Made by a program: the position numbers and the translations under genes | DNA from: Elephas maximus indicus | Lineage: Eukaryota > Chordata > Mammalia > Proboscidea > Elephantidae | Direction: 5' to 3' | Length of the DNA: 64,000 nt | Assembly (NCBI RefSeq): GCF_024166365.1 | Contig: NC_064825.1 | Coordinates: 103,802,480-103,866,479 of the forward strand | In this document: one piece after another, positions 26,851-36,243 of the stretch | Numbering within the stretch: the stretch's first letter is position 1 | Layout of the letters: each line of letters opens with the position of its first letter | Notes under the pieces: generated by a model | Seen by the model: the letters and a program-made list of their open reading frames with translations, nothing else | Told to the model about the DNA's origin: nothing | The model's database searches: none

Positions 26851-27380
26851 CAGGCCAAAAAAACCACTACTGTTGATTCGATTCCGACTCATAGCGACCC
26901 TATAGGACAAAGTAGAACTGCCCGATGGAGTTTCCAAGGAGCACCTGGCGGATTCGAACTCCCGGCCTCTTGGTTAACAGCCGTAGCACTTAACCACTAC
27001 GCCACCAGGGTTTCCAAAATACGGGCAGTCCCGCATTATCAACTAGCTCCGTTCCTAAATCTGTCTTTAAGTTGAATTTATACTTAAGTCAGCACAGTTA
27101 GGTACGGTTTGTATCTAACATCAGTTAGTCAAATATTTGTCTTAGTATATAGCATACAGTGTACCTTTCTATGCTCATAAATATTAAAGAAACACTTCCA
27201 GATACACCAAAACATCTTTAACGTAATAATGCAGTGATAATAATGTTTTAATGCACGTCACAAAGTAGTTTCCTTTTTAAATTACCAACCATTGTATATA
27301 CCTCAAATTTTTAATATAATAGGCTTTACAGGGCTTGGTTCCTAAGTACAGTCGGACATTTGTAACCTGGGGACTGCCTG
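26851..27380. mobile_element. DNA transposon with TIRs (copy B), split by SINE
   Basis: Starts CAGGC after TA and ends GGGGACTGCCTG before TA. Positions 26,856-27,014 are a later SINE insertion. Counterpart of 2,634-3,004. Confidence 0.75.
26856..27014 (-). repeat. Afrotherian SINE inserted only in copy B
   Basis: Flanked by caaaatacaggc (26,844-26,855) and caaaatacgggc (27,015-27,026), a 12-bp target duplication with one mismatch. Copy A has no SINE here, so it inserted after the duplication. Confidence 0.9.
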
Positions 27381-28009
27381 TACCACAAAGTGGTGCCTTT
27401 CAAAAACAGAAATTTATTGTCTCACAGTTCTGGAGATTTGAAGTTCAAACCAGAGTATGGGCTGTGTTGATTCCTTCTGAGGCTCTGAGAGAGAGAAACT
27501 ATTCCTTACTTCTGTCCTAACTTATAACAGATCCCAGCAATCCTGGGCTTTCCTTGGCTTGCAGCTGTGTTGGCCTCCATTATCACCTGGCTCTCCTTCT
27601 TCTGTCTACACCTGTCTCTGTGTCTGTTCTTCTATTTTATAAGACTCCACTCAAATGGGATTATGATCCACCCTGCTTCAGCAGACATTGTCCCAGGATC
27701 TCTTTGGCCTGATAACAAAGGCCATTTGCCTGTTCACAGGAGCCCTGTCTTCCCACTGGAAACTGGTGTGGGCTGAGTGTTTCCAGGGAGAAGCTGATTG
27801 TGATGTCCCCACGTCTGTCTGTCTGGTTTCCATATCCATACCTCGGTCCTGTCTTGAGAAGGGGGGTGCTCAGTCAGCTCTGCTCTGCTAGGGGCCTCCA
27901 CACCTGCTGAGAAACCCAAGTCCCAAATCAGAATTGGTTACCTTAATTCTAACTCCAGGAATTTGAGGCCCATCACTGGGGTTCCCTGGAGAAGGGCAGG
28001 TATGCTCAC

Positions 28010-28116
28010 CTGGTGTAGTAGATCCCGATGAAGCCAGGTGAGGAGGAAGCCAGGCCCCAACAGGGGCCAGGACCCCTCATATTTCACAGACACAGAACTG
28101 CTGGAGGAGGGTTTTC
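28010..28116 (-). pseudogene. Copy B membrane-like exon
   Basis: Acceptor CTCCAG and donor GTGAGC. Reads KPSSSSSVSVKYEGSWPLLG and FLLTWLHRDLLHQ in one frame. It lacks the segment that in copy A encodes MVFTLI and the next residues, so the hydrophobic span looks too short to cross a membrane. Confidence 0.55.
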
Positions 28117-28227
28117 CTGGAGGAGGAAAAGGGAGGTGAGGCTCTGTCTCCTGTCCTCCAGCCCTCCCACTGACCAAACAAACCCCTGACTAGGTTGCTT
28201 GCCCTCAACACAAGCCCAGCAACTCAC

Positions 28228-28479
28228 TATACACAGAGAGGCTCAAAGAAGTGTGCTGGGAGCCCACAGAGTTCTGAGCCAGGCAGGTGAATTCCCTTTC
28301 ATTTTCAACTTGGGGCAGCTTCAGGACCCTGGGTGCTGGGAACTGGAAGGTGTTCAGGGATTTTCCTTCATAGGCTCAGCTCAGCATGGCAGGGGGATTG
28401 CCATCAGCCATGCATTCCAGAAGCAGGGACTGACCCTCCAGGACAGGTAGCAGTGTGCCATTACCCAAGGTCTTCAGAG
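28228..28479 (-). pseudogene. Copy B second C2-set exon with stop
   Basis: Reads ALKTLGNGTLLPVLEGQSLL, then NPPAMLS followed by TGA (28,376-28,378), then in the same frame AYEGKSLNTFQFPAPRVLK and EFTCLAQNSVGSQHTSLSLS. The stop replaces the tryptophan of the Ig fold. The rest of the exon is open. Confidence 0.8.
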
Positions 28480-29024
28480 CTGGGGAGAGAGAGAGAGGGC
28501 AGAGGCTCAGTGAGGGAACAAGCAAACCGGCCTGGAGGGAATGGGGTGAGTGGGTGGGTCTTGGAGTGAGGGTAGTGAGTGGGCGGGTCCAGGAGTGAGG
28601 GCAGTGACTAGGTGGGGTGACAGAGAGAGAGATAGAAGGGACAGGGATGATGGAGGTGAGAGGGCAGTTACTCCTTCACCTCCCACCCAAATAGAAACAG
28701 AGAACACGTGACTAATGACACTTATGCTCAGATACAGAGGACTCTGTAACCTGACCCAACAAATGCCAGTAAATTTCCACTAGTCCTTAAACTAGCCCAA
28801 GCCAGATTAGGCCTACTGTGGCATGTGCAGAAGGGCCAGCTGTGACCACTAAATGACCTCAGCAGAGGATGCAACAACAGAAGGAATCAGAAGGAAAATC
28901 ATAACCCAGACCCTATTCTGAATTCAGAAGTCAGACAAGAACCACGTCACCTACTGCTTCATAGCTGCCTTCTAGAATTTTCCCTCCCCAGTACACCTGT
29001 ACAGCTGCCATCTTGCTGCCCAAA

Positions 29025-29249
29025 TCACAGGAGGGATCAGCCTCTGGAGAAGGACACCATGCTTGGTAAAGTAGAGGGTCAGTGAAAAAAAGGAAGACCT
29101 GCAAAGAGATGGATTGACACAGTGGCTGCAATAATGGGCTGAAGCGTAACAATTGTGAGGATGGCACAGGATCAGGCAGTGTTTCATTCCTTGTACATAG
29201 GGTCGCTATGAGTCAAAACCAACTCAATGGCACCTAACAACAACAACAG
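29025..29249 (+). repeat. RTE LINE 3' end
   Basis: From gagggatcagcctctggag to cacctaacaacaacaac, matching the RTE 3' end. Lies in the copy-B intron and is absent from copy A. Confidence 0.8.
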
Positions 29250-29285
29250 GAAGCGAAGTTTACAGGACTTGGTGACTCATGCAGT

Positions 29286-29405
29286 AGTTGTTGTTAGGTG
29301 CCAAGATGCTGTCGAGTAGATTCTTACTCATGGTAACCCCATGTCACAGAGCAGGTGCCCTGTAAGGTTTCCTAGGCTGTCATGTTTACAGGAGCAGATC
29401 ACCAG
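29286..29405 (-). repeat. SINE or RTE-tail fragment
   Basis: gttgttgttaggtgcc followed by SINE-type body; a reverse fragment without a full head. Confidence 0.6.
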
Positions 29406-29697
29406 GAAGAGTGAGAAAAGGAGGAACCTGGAGTAAGTCACAGAATTCTGTTAGGGTAACTGTGGGGATGGAGGTGCCATGGCCAGAGATTTGGGGCTCA
29501 GGAGAGAAAGATGGGGGAGATATCAGGGTGGAACTCAAAGTGAAGCCAGAGGAATGGATAAGCTCACCTAGGGTGAAAGCAGAGGGCGAAAGGGTGGCCC
29601 AGGGCACAGCTGGGACCACCCGTACTTGGGCTGATGGGTGGAGATTGAAACAACTTGGCCAGGGAGGGACAAGGTATAGAAGACCAAGAGAGAGGTG

Positions 29698-30000
29698 ACA
29701 TGCTAAGTGAAAGAAGCCAGACTCAAAAGGGCAAATATGATATAATTTCATTTATATTAATTGTCCAGAATAGTTAAATCTATAGAGACAGAAAGCAGAT
29801 TTGTAGTTGCCCTGGCTGGGGAAGAAGGGGCTATGTGGAAAAACTGCTTGATGGGTACGCACTTTCTTTTTGGGTGATGTAAATGTTTTGAGAGGTGGTG
29901 GCTGCACAACATTGTGAATGCATTAAATACCAAGGAATTGTTCACTTTAAAACGGCTAATTTTATTTGATGAGTATTTCACCTCATTGAAAAATATTAAA
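29698..30000 (+). repeat. Old L1 3' fragment
   Basis: Resembles ancient L1M 3' ends: gaaagaagccagactcaaaa, ggctgcacaacattgtgaat, ttcactttaaaacggctaat. Confidence 0.6.
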
Positions 30001-30117
30001 GACACAGAAAGAGAGAGAGATGGAGAGAAAGGGAGACAGATGGAGAGGAGAGAGAGGCGTGGCAGTCAAATTTGGCAATGAATTTGACAATAAGGTGGTA
30101 ACAGTGAGCTGGAGACT

Positions 30118-30285
30118 GGAGTCCCTGTGTGGCACAGTTAAGTGCTTGTTTACTAACTGAAAGGTTGGTAGTTCGAAGTCACACAGAGGCATCTCAGAAG
30201 AAATGTCTGGCAATCTGCTTCTAAAAAGGCACAGTTCTACTCTGACACACATGGGGACTAGACGGCAACTGGTTTTACTGGTTTA
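30118..30285 (+). repeat. Afrotherian SINE
   Basis: Forward SINE from gtgtggcacagttaagtgc to gggactagacggcaactgg. Confidence 0.75.
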
Positions 30286-30490
30286 GTGAGCTGGACAGAG
30301 TTGTATGGGGGGAGTGGAGGAAGACAGGTCTGATTTAGGGGAAAGAGGAGAATGAGACCTGTAGGGGGCCTCTTCAGTCAGATTTAAACTTCATCTTATT
30401 TTAATTCTGATACAACTCCCCTTCCCTAAGCTGAAACAGACCCCATTCTTGGTCACATCCCAGCCCCTAAGAAAGACAGCTCATTCCTAC

Positions 30491-30538
30491 CTCTGTAGTT
30501 TCCCAAGGAAGCGTTGATGGTCACAAACTGTGGAGCAT
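30491..30538 (-). pseudogene. Copy B 48-bp linker exon
   Basis: Reads APQFVTINASLGNYR after a split codon; acceptor CACAG and donor GTAGG are good. Same length as in copy A and in the family. Confidence 0.75.
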
Positions 30539-30762
30539 CTGTGATAGAAAAATGTAGTAGTTTCTACTTCAGTCATTGGGTACCTTGCGGACCTTGGCTT
30601 TTTTCCCCCAAGAGGAACAGAACCTGGGAAGGGGGTGGTGCGTGGTGATCTGAGGCCCTCCCCAGCCTGGGCTATAGGTCAAAAACATCAAGGATTCCAG
30701 ACTCTGGCCCCTTTGAGGCTCCGGTGCCCTCAGGGACCCAGGCATCCTGACCCAGCACTTAC

Positions 30763-31041
30763 AGAAGACATCGAGCTGGACAGTCCTCTCTATGGACACA
30801 CCTACTCCAGGTAGAGTCACGTAACAGGTGAGGTTGGTGTTGAGGTCTTGTGGCCATGGGATGAGTGTGAGCACCGAGGAACTGCGAATCTTAGAAGCCA
30901 GAAAATTGATGGCAGCTCCTGTCCAGAAGAATTTGAGGGGCTTCCCTTTCTCATAAGCCCATGGAACAGTGCAGTTCAAGTTCCCAGGGCGGCTGGACAC
31001 CAGTGTCTTTGGGATGTAGATCTCAGGTTTCTGGGTCAGAG
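30763..31041 (-). pseudogene. Copy B first C2-set exon
   Basis: 279 bp, undamaged reading ALTQKPEIYIPKTLVSSRPG through NLNCTVPWAYEKG and NLTCYVTLPGVGVSIER. The two Ig cysteines are kept. The family's extra cysteine in WAC, which pairs with the V-set domain, is tyrosine. Donor GTAAGT follows. Confidence 0.8.
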
Positions 31042-31156
31042 CTGAGGAAGAGAGAGAGAGGTTGCCTTCACTTATCTCCCTTAACTCCCAGGGTCCTGAA
31101 TGCCTCCCCCAACCCTGGATGAGAAAATGCCCCGTTTTTCTGGGTCTTTATCCTAC

Positions 31157-31536
31157 CTGTCACCTGCAGGAACACCTTCTTTTTGAAACTGTATTTCATG
31201 TAATCACCTCTCTCCGCTCGAAAGATGTATGCCCCCCGCCCCCCGTATGTACATTTCTGATGTTCAGGGAGCAGCCATAACTCTGGGGGTTCCCAAAGAG
31301 TTGGAATCTGTCCAGGGTCTCCTCCTGCACTGTTTGCTTGCCATTGTTTGTAGCCACCAGGACATTCTGTCCAGTAGCGGCATCAACCTTGTACCAATAG
31401 CCATAAGCTGGGTCCGAGTTAATCCAACAGTACTTGGGGTAGGAGACGGTGCAGGGCACAAGGACACACAGGCCCTCCTGCACTGTCACCGACTCCGGCA
31501 TTTCAATGGTATAGTCAGGATCCTGAGACAAAGCCC
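31157..31536 (-). pseudogene. Copy B V-set exon with G-run frameshift
   Basis: Acceptor CTCTCCAG before 31,536, donor GTAGG after 31,157. Reads ALSQDPDYTIEMPESVTVQE, GLCVLVPCTVSYPKY, SDPAYGYWYKVD and QEETLDRFQLFGNPQ, then NIRNVHT. At 31,232-31,244 the run of twelve G split by one C shifts the frame; after it a different frame gives AYIFRAERGDYMKYSF. The exon is 380 bp, one less than a multiple of three, while both its ends are phase 1. Confidence 0.85.
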
Positions 31537-31608
31537 CTGGAGAGAGAGAGAGACTCAGACTCAGACTGTCCAGACTCCACCCTGGACCCCACTAGCCTCT
31601 GATCCCCT

Positions 31609-31798
31609 TCTTCTTGTTGGGTGCTGTGGAGTCGATTTCAACTTATAGGGAGTCCATGTGACAGAGTAGAACTGCCCCATAGGGTTAATCTTTATGGGAG
31701 CAGATCGCCAGGTCTTTTCTCCCACAGAGCTCCTGGGTGGGTTTGAACCCCCAACTTTTTGGTTAGCAGATGAGTGCTTAACTGTCATGGCACCAGAG
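31609..31798 (-). repeat. Afrotherian SINE in copy B intron 1
   Basis: Reverse SINE (gttgggtgctgtggagtcg to cttaactgtcatggcaccag), lying between the leader and V-set exons. Confidence 0.75.
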
Positions 31799-31965
31799 CT
31801 CCTCATAGCGACCCTATGGGACAGAGTAGAACTGCCCCATAGGGTTTTCTTGGCTGTAGTCTTTATGGGAGCAGATCATCAGGTCTTTTCTCCCACTGGG
31901 TGGTTTGAACAGCCAACCTTCCAGTTAGCAGCCAAGCACTTAACTGTTGCACTACCTGGGCTCCT
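31799..31965 (-). repeat. Second SINE in copy B intron 1
   Basis: Directly abuts the previous SINE, same orientation, ending cttaactgttgcactacctg. The two together supply most of this short intron. Confidence 0.75.
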
Positions 31966-31981
31966 TTTCTGACCCCCTTAC

Positions 31982-32039
31982 CTTCCCACAGCTTGAACAG
32001 TAGCAGCACCAGCAGTGGCAGAAGCAACACTTGAGCCAT
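31982..32039 (-). pseudogene. Copy B signal peptide exon
   Basis: Reads MAQVLLLPLLVLLLFKLWE, a typical leucine-rich Siglec leader, with donor GTAAGG after 31,982. The ATG at 32,037-32,039 is the natural start. The exon itself is undamaged. The following intron has been stretched by two SINEs. Confidence 0.8.
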
Positions 32040-32246
32040 AAGTGCCAGACACTGGCCTGGGAGAGTCTGATCTCCACGGTTCCTCGCTCTGGAAAGAATA
32101 AGTGGAAAAACAGGGTAAACCTCAACAGGAAGTTAGTGGGTGTGGACAGAATGATAAATGTGCACAGAAGTGCAACTTCAGACTTATAGCAGCCAAAGAT
32201 GGGGAGGTTATTGGAGATCAGCCATTAACACTTCCCTACTCTGCAG

Positions 32247-32445
32247 AGAGTCCCAGGGTGGTGCAAATGGTTAACAGTCTTGAATACTGACCAAAAGGTT
32301 GGATCCAGTCCACCCAGAGTTGCCTTGGAAGAAAGGCCTGGCAATCCACTTCTGACAACTCAGCCTTTGAAAACGCTATGGAGCACAGTTCTACTCTGAC
32401 ACACATGGGTCACCATGAGTTAGACTCAACTCCGTGGCAAATGGT
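32247..32445 (+). repeat. Afrotherian SINE
   Basis: Forward SINE, head gtcccagggtggtgcaaatgg, tail gagttagactcaactccgtg. Confidence 0.75.
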
Positions 32446-32769
32446 ATGGCTCTGTAGAATTTAGGGAGGTCTAGAGAAAGAAAAAGATTTACCAAAAGTC
32501 ATACTTGATGTGTCATTCATATTTGGAAGAGTTTATGAAAGATTGGAATTATTTCTACCTTGCGTATTCAGTAGAACTTGACAGTGACTTTTGTTTTCCC
32601 TAAGAAGTGATGCTGACTACTGAATCAATTCTTTTATAGACACAGGGCTATAGGGGGTTTTCATTTCTTTTAAGATAGCATTGATGAATTACATTTGCGC
32701 TTAATCTTCTGTTAAATCACCAATTTTTTACTTTGTTCTCTTTTTCTTTTCTTTCCAAATCTCCCAGGT

Positions 32770-34560
32770 CAGTTTTTAATTTTTTTTTTTTAATGTGATA
32801 AAATATATATACCATAAACTTTGCCATTCAATCATTTTTAAGTGTGCAACACAGTGACATTAATTACATTCACAATGTTGGGAAACCGTCACCACTATTT
32901 GTTTCCAAAAGAAAACATAAACTCAGTACCCGTTAAGCAATAGCTCCCCATCCCTCCTCCCCCATCCCCTGACAACCACTAATAAACTTTTGTCTCTGTG
33001 CATTTGCCTATTCTAGATATTTCATGTAAGTGAGATCATACAATATGTGTCTTTTTGTATCTGGCTTATTTCACTTAGCACTTATCATATCTGTGTCATA
33101 TTGTAAAAATGGTGGTGTGGCGGCATCTGACCTCCTCTAACTTCAGGAGGGGAAGGAGAGAGAATCACCATCAAGATGAACATCAGCCCAAGGCTGATTG
33201 ATTCCTATGAGGTAGAGGTCAAACATACCTCTGTCCTCCAAACTTTCTATGAATTTTGACACCACCTGTCCCTCCCACACACTTTTCTACTTCTCTGTTG
33301 AGTTGATAATTGGTTGCAATGGCCAGATAGAACTCACAGACAATACTCACAATTATGGGGCCTATTAGAGAAGTAACAGGTTACAATTCAGGATTAGGAA
33401 TGACTCCAGATTCTTCAGTAAGAACAGCTTCTCAATCTTGCCTGCAGGCAGGCCTCTCCCTGGCCCTCAGCCTCTCGGCATCTCAGGCCCTCAGGCCTCT
33501 TGGGCTGGCCTGGCCTCTGCTCTGCTCTGGTAAGTGTTACAAAGCTCTTTAGTTCTGCCAATAAGTGCCCAAAGGCACCCCACTCTGCCAGCAAACCTCA
33601 GCCCAAAGGCGCTCAGCTATCTCGCTCCATGGGTCAGCACACCCACTGTAGTTGCTCTGCTCCTGGGACCAGAAAGCCTACCATGCCATCTTATGCCAGT
33701 CTCCTAGTTCTGCTGCCAAGATTTCTCCACCACTGCTTCTCGCCATCACACACCATCTCCAGTGTTACAACTCTGTCTGTCTTCTGGGTCTAGGAGGTTC
33801 TCAGCACAGGAAGCCGAGGTCCAAAGGATGCTCTACACTCCCAGCTCTTCTTCTTGGTGGTAGTGAGGTACCCATTTGCTCTGGGATTGGTTCTCTTTTA
33901 AGCCTAGCAGGATGGCAAAACTGACCAATCCCCTCATTAGGGTTCCATATACCTTGTTTATGTATTCCCACCCTGCAATAGTTTCATACACCTTATTTGC
34001 ATTATTAGGAGGCTATCCAATCCCCTTGGTGGGCCACAAGCACCTTTTTTGCATAGCCTCATGCAATTATTACAAAACCAAGAATGGCTGTAAGTGCCGT
34101 ATTAAGTAATTTACTGCACTGCATGTATCAGAACTTGATTTCTTTTTATGGCTGTATAATCTGTATGTATATATATATATATTTATAATATTTTATTTTA
34201 TTTCTCCATTCAGCTGTTAATGGGCACTTGGTTTGTTTCCATCTTTTTGCTATTGTGAATAACGCTGCAATGAACATTGGTATACAGGTATCTCTTTGCA
34301 TTCCTGCTTTCAAGTCATTTGAGTATACACCTAGGAATGAAATTGTTGGATCCTATGGTAACTCTATGTTCAACTTTTTGAGGAACCATCAAATTGTTTT
34401 CTACAGTGGCTGCACCATTTTACATTCCTATCAGCAATCTATGAAGGTTTCGATTTCTTCACAGCCTCACCAACACTTGTTATCTCCCATTTTTCTGATT
34501 ATAATCCCTGGTCACTTTTTATAGGTTGCTATTTTTTCTATTTTCAAGTTTTTTCTCTTT
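32770..34560 (-). repeat. Old L1 3' region interrupted by LTR-like element
   Basis: Left part (ataaaatatatataccataa, ggcttatttcacttagca) and right part (gcatgtatcagaacttgatt, gctattgtgaataacgctgc) are contiguous in old L1s. They are separated here by 33,102-34,117. Confidence 0.7.
33102..34117 (-). mobile_element. LTR-like element, about 1 kb
   Basis: Interrupts the old L1. Its reverse complement aligns with 47,433-48,370, for example gaagttagaggaggtcaga near one end and accctaatgagg near the other. Family not recognised. The open frames inside are not genes. Confidence 0.6.
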
Positions 34561-34745
34561 TCCCTTTAAATATAGTTACCGTAGTTTACAATTTTTTTCT
34601 GATCATTTCAACAATGAAAATCTTTGTAGATCAGTTCCTATTATTTGGTTTTGTTGCTTCTAGTTTGTGGTGTCTAATTTCCTTCTATGCTAGGTTCTCT
34701 TTGTACATGAGTCATTATTATTAAAATATCACTCATGTACATACT

Positions 34746-34905
34746 TTTGGAAACCCTGGTGGTATAGTGGTTAAGAGCTACTGATGCTAGCCAAGAGGTC
34801 AGCAGCTCTAATCCGTCAGGCCTTCCTTGGAAACCCTATGGGGCAGTTCTACCCTGTCCTTTAGGATTGCCATGAGTCAGAATCAATTCGACGGCAATGG
34901 GATAT
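34746..34905 (+). repeat. Afrotherian SINE
   Basis: Forward SINE, head ggaaaccctggtggtatagtg, tail gaatcaattcgacggcaatg. Confidence 0.85.
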
Positions 34906-34997
34906 TCTCCTTTTTTTTTTAGACAAAGGGAACTTCTCCAGAAAGGTTGTAAAGTTTCTTCTTCTTTCTACAGTCCTAAGGTAAGGTGGTTACACAG

Positions 34998-35195
34998 GAG
35001 CCCTGGTGGTACCATGGCTAAATGCTCAGCTGCTAACTAAAAGGCTAGCAGTTCAAACCTACCCAGTGGGTCCATGGAAGAAAGGACCTGGAGATCTGCT
35101 CCCATAAATATTACAGCCCAGAAAAACCTATGGGGCATTTCTACTCTGTCACATGGACTCGCTATGAGTCAAAATCAACTCGACAGTACCTAACA
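34998..35195 (+). repeat. Afrotherian SINE
   Basis: Forward SINE, head ggagccctggtggtaccatg, tail aaaatcaactcgacagtacc. Confidence 0.85.
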
Positions 35196-35448
35196 AATTC
35201 TGTAACAAATTTGGGGATTTGAGAACTCCCCAAATCTAGAGTAATTGGGGGAATTCAAAAATTGGAAGCAAGAAATATAGTAAGAGTTGGTAGAAAGGTG
35301 ATTGGAGCAGGACAGTGGAGCTGACAAAGGACTCCGAGTTCAGGAATAAGACTGAAGCCAGAGTGTGGGTGACTATGCTGTCCAGAATAAAATGGCCCTC
35401 TGGCTTCATATTTCTTGGGGGACACATGTAATTATCTACATCCATATA
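35196..35448. other. Unassigned DNA between SINEs
   Basis: No recognisable gene or repeat family; may be an eroded LTR. Confidence 0.3.
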
Positions 35449-35592
35449 AGAAGCCCTGGTGGTGAAGTGGTTAATTGCTTGGCTGCTAACTGAAAAGTCA
35501 GCAGTTCCAGCTGCTCCTACGAAGAGAGATGTGGCAATCTGATTCCATAAAGATTACAGCCTTGGAAACCCTATAGGGCAGTTCTACTCTGA
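35449..35592 (+). repeat. Afrotherian SINE, 3'-shortened
   Basis: Forward SINE, head gaagccctggtggtgaagtg, ends soon after tatagggcagttctactctg. Confidence 0.8.
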
Positions 35593-36085
35593 GAAAAGAT
35601 AAGAAAAATAGTTGCTTTGCTATAGTTATCAGAAATTGGGTGGATTCCAATTCTTAAAAGAGCAGTAAACAAGTTCTCTCTATTGTAGGGAAATTTTAAG
35701 AAATCACAATGAGACACAACTGAAATGGCCTGGAAAAATGTTTCCAACAGTAACCAGAGACTTAAGGTTATATCCATATCGATGAATTGGTCAGTTGAGC
35801 AGGGACTTTGTGATTTCCAAAGCCAGTTGATAAAATCTTTAAGGGCTAAAATTAGATTGGGAAAAATACAAGAAATAGTAAAAGTTGAATAAAAACTTAG
35901 AATGTTTCAACAGACTTGCCACTACCATTATGTTTTATGGTATACAGAATTAAAATAATTTCCAAGACCTTTTAGGTAACTTACTGATACTAAATTGAGT
36001 TAATAGATATTTGTCATAATTTAAGCTTATATACTTTTGCTTTTTATTCACAAAAGAAAATATATATATAAATATACATATATAT
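35593..36085. other. AT-rich DNA without visible gene
   Basis: Low-complexity AT-rich sequence that may belong to the retroviral remnant to its right. Nothing codes. Confidence 0.35.
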
Positions 36086-36087
36086 AA

Positions 36088-36243
36088 AACCCTTTCCCGT
36101 TGAGTCGATTCTGACTCATAGCGACCCTATAGAACAGAGTAGAACTGCCCCATAGAATTTCCAAGGAACACCTGGTGGATTTGAACCACCGACCTTTTAG
36201 TTAGCCGCTGTAGCACTTAACCACTATGTCACCAGGGTTTCCA
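36088..36243 (-). repeat. Afrotherian SINE
   Basis: Reverse SINE, tail gttgagtcgattctgactca, head complement cttaaccactatgtcaccag. Flanked by atatatat runs that probably were the target. Confidence 0.85.

Larger units (their letters stand above)
27842..32039 (-). pseudogene. CD33-related Siglec gene, copy B, probably broken
   Basis: Minus-strand exons: signal peptide (32,039-31,982), V-set (31,536-31,157), C2-set 1 (31,041-30,763), 48-bp linker (30,538-30,491), C2-set 2 (28,479-28,228), membrane-like exon (28,116-28,010) and a short exon (27,903-27,842). All visible junctions are phase 1 with good GT/AG sites. Siglecs of this type sit on myeloid cells and sense sialic acid. The V-set keeps the binding arginine (YIFRAERG) but is one base short of frame in a G-run. 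C2-set 2 has TGA (28,376-28,378) at the conserved tryptophan. The membrane exon is about 27 bp shorter than in copy A. The interdomain cysteine of C2-set 1 is tyrosine (PWAYEKG). No ITIM exon was found downstream. It could be a recent pseudogene; one lesion might be an assembly error, but not both. Confidence 0.8.

Noticed and set aside
33355-34109. Several overlapping plus-strand open frames
   Set aside because: They are inside the LTR-like element and have no counterpart as frames in the second copy at 47.4-48.4 kb.
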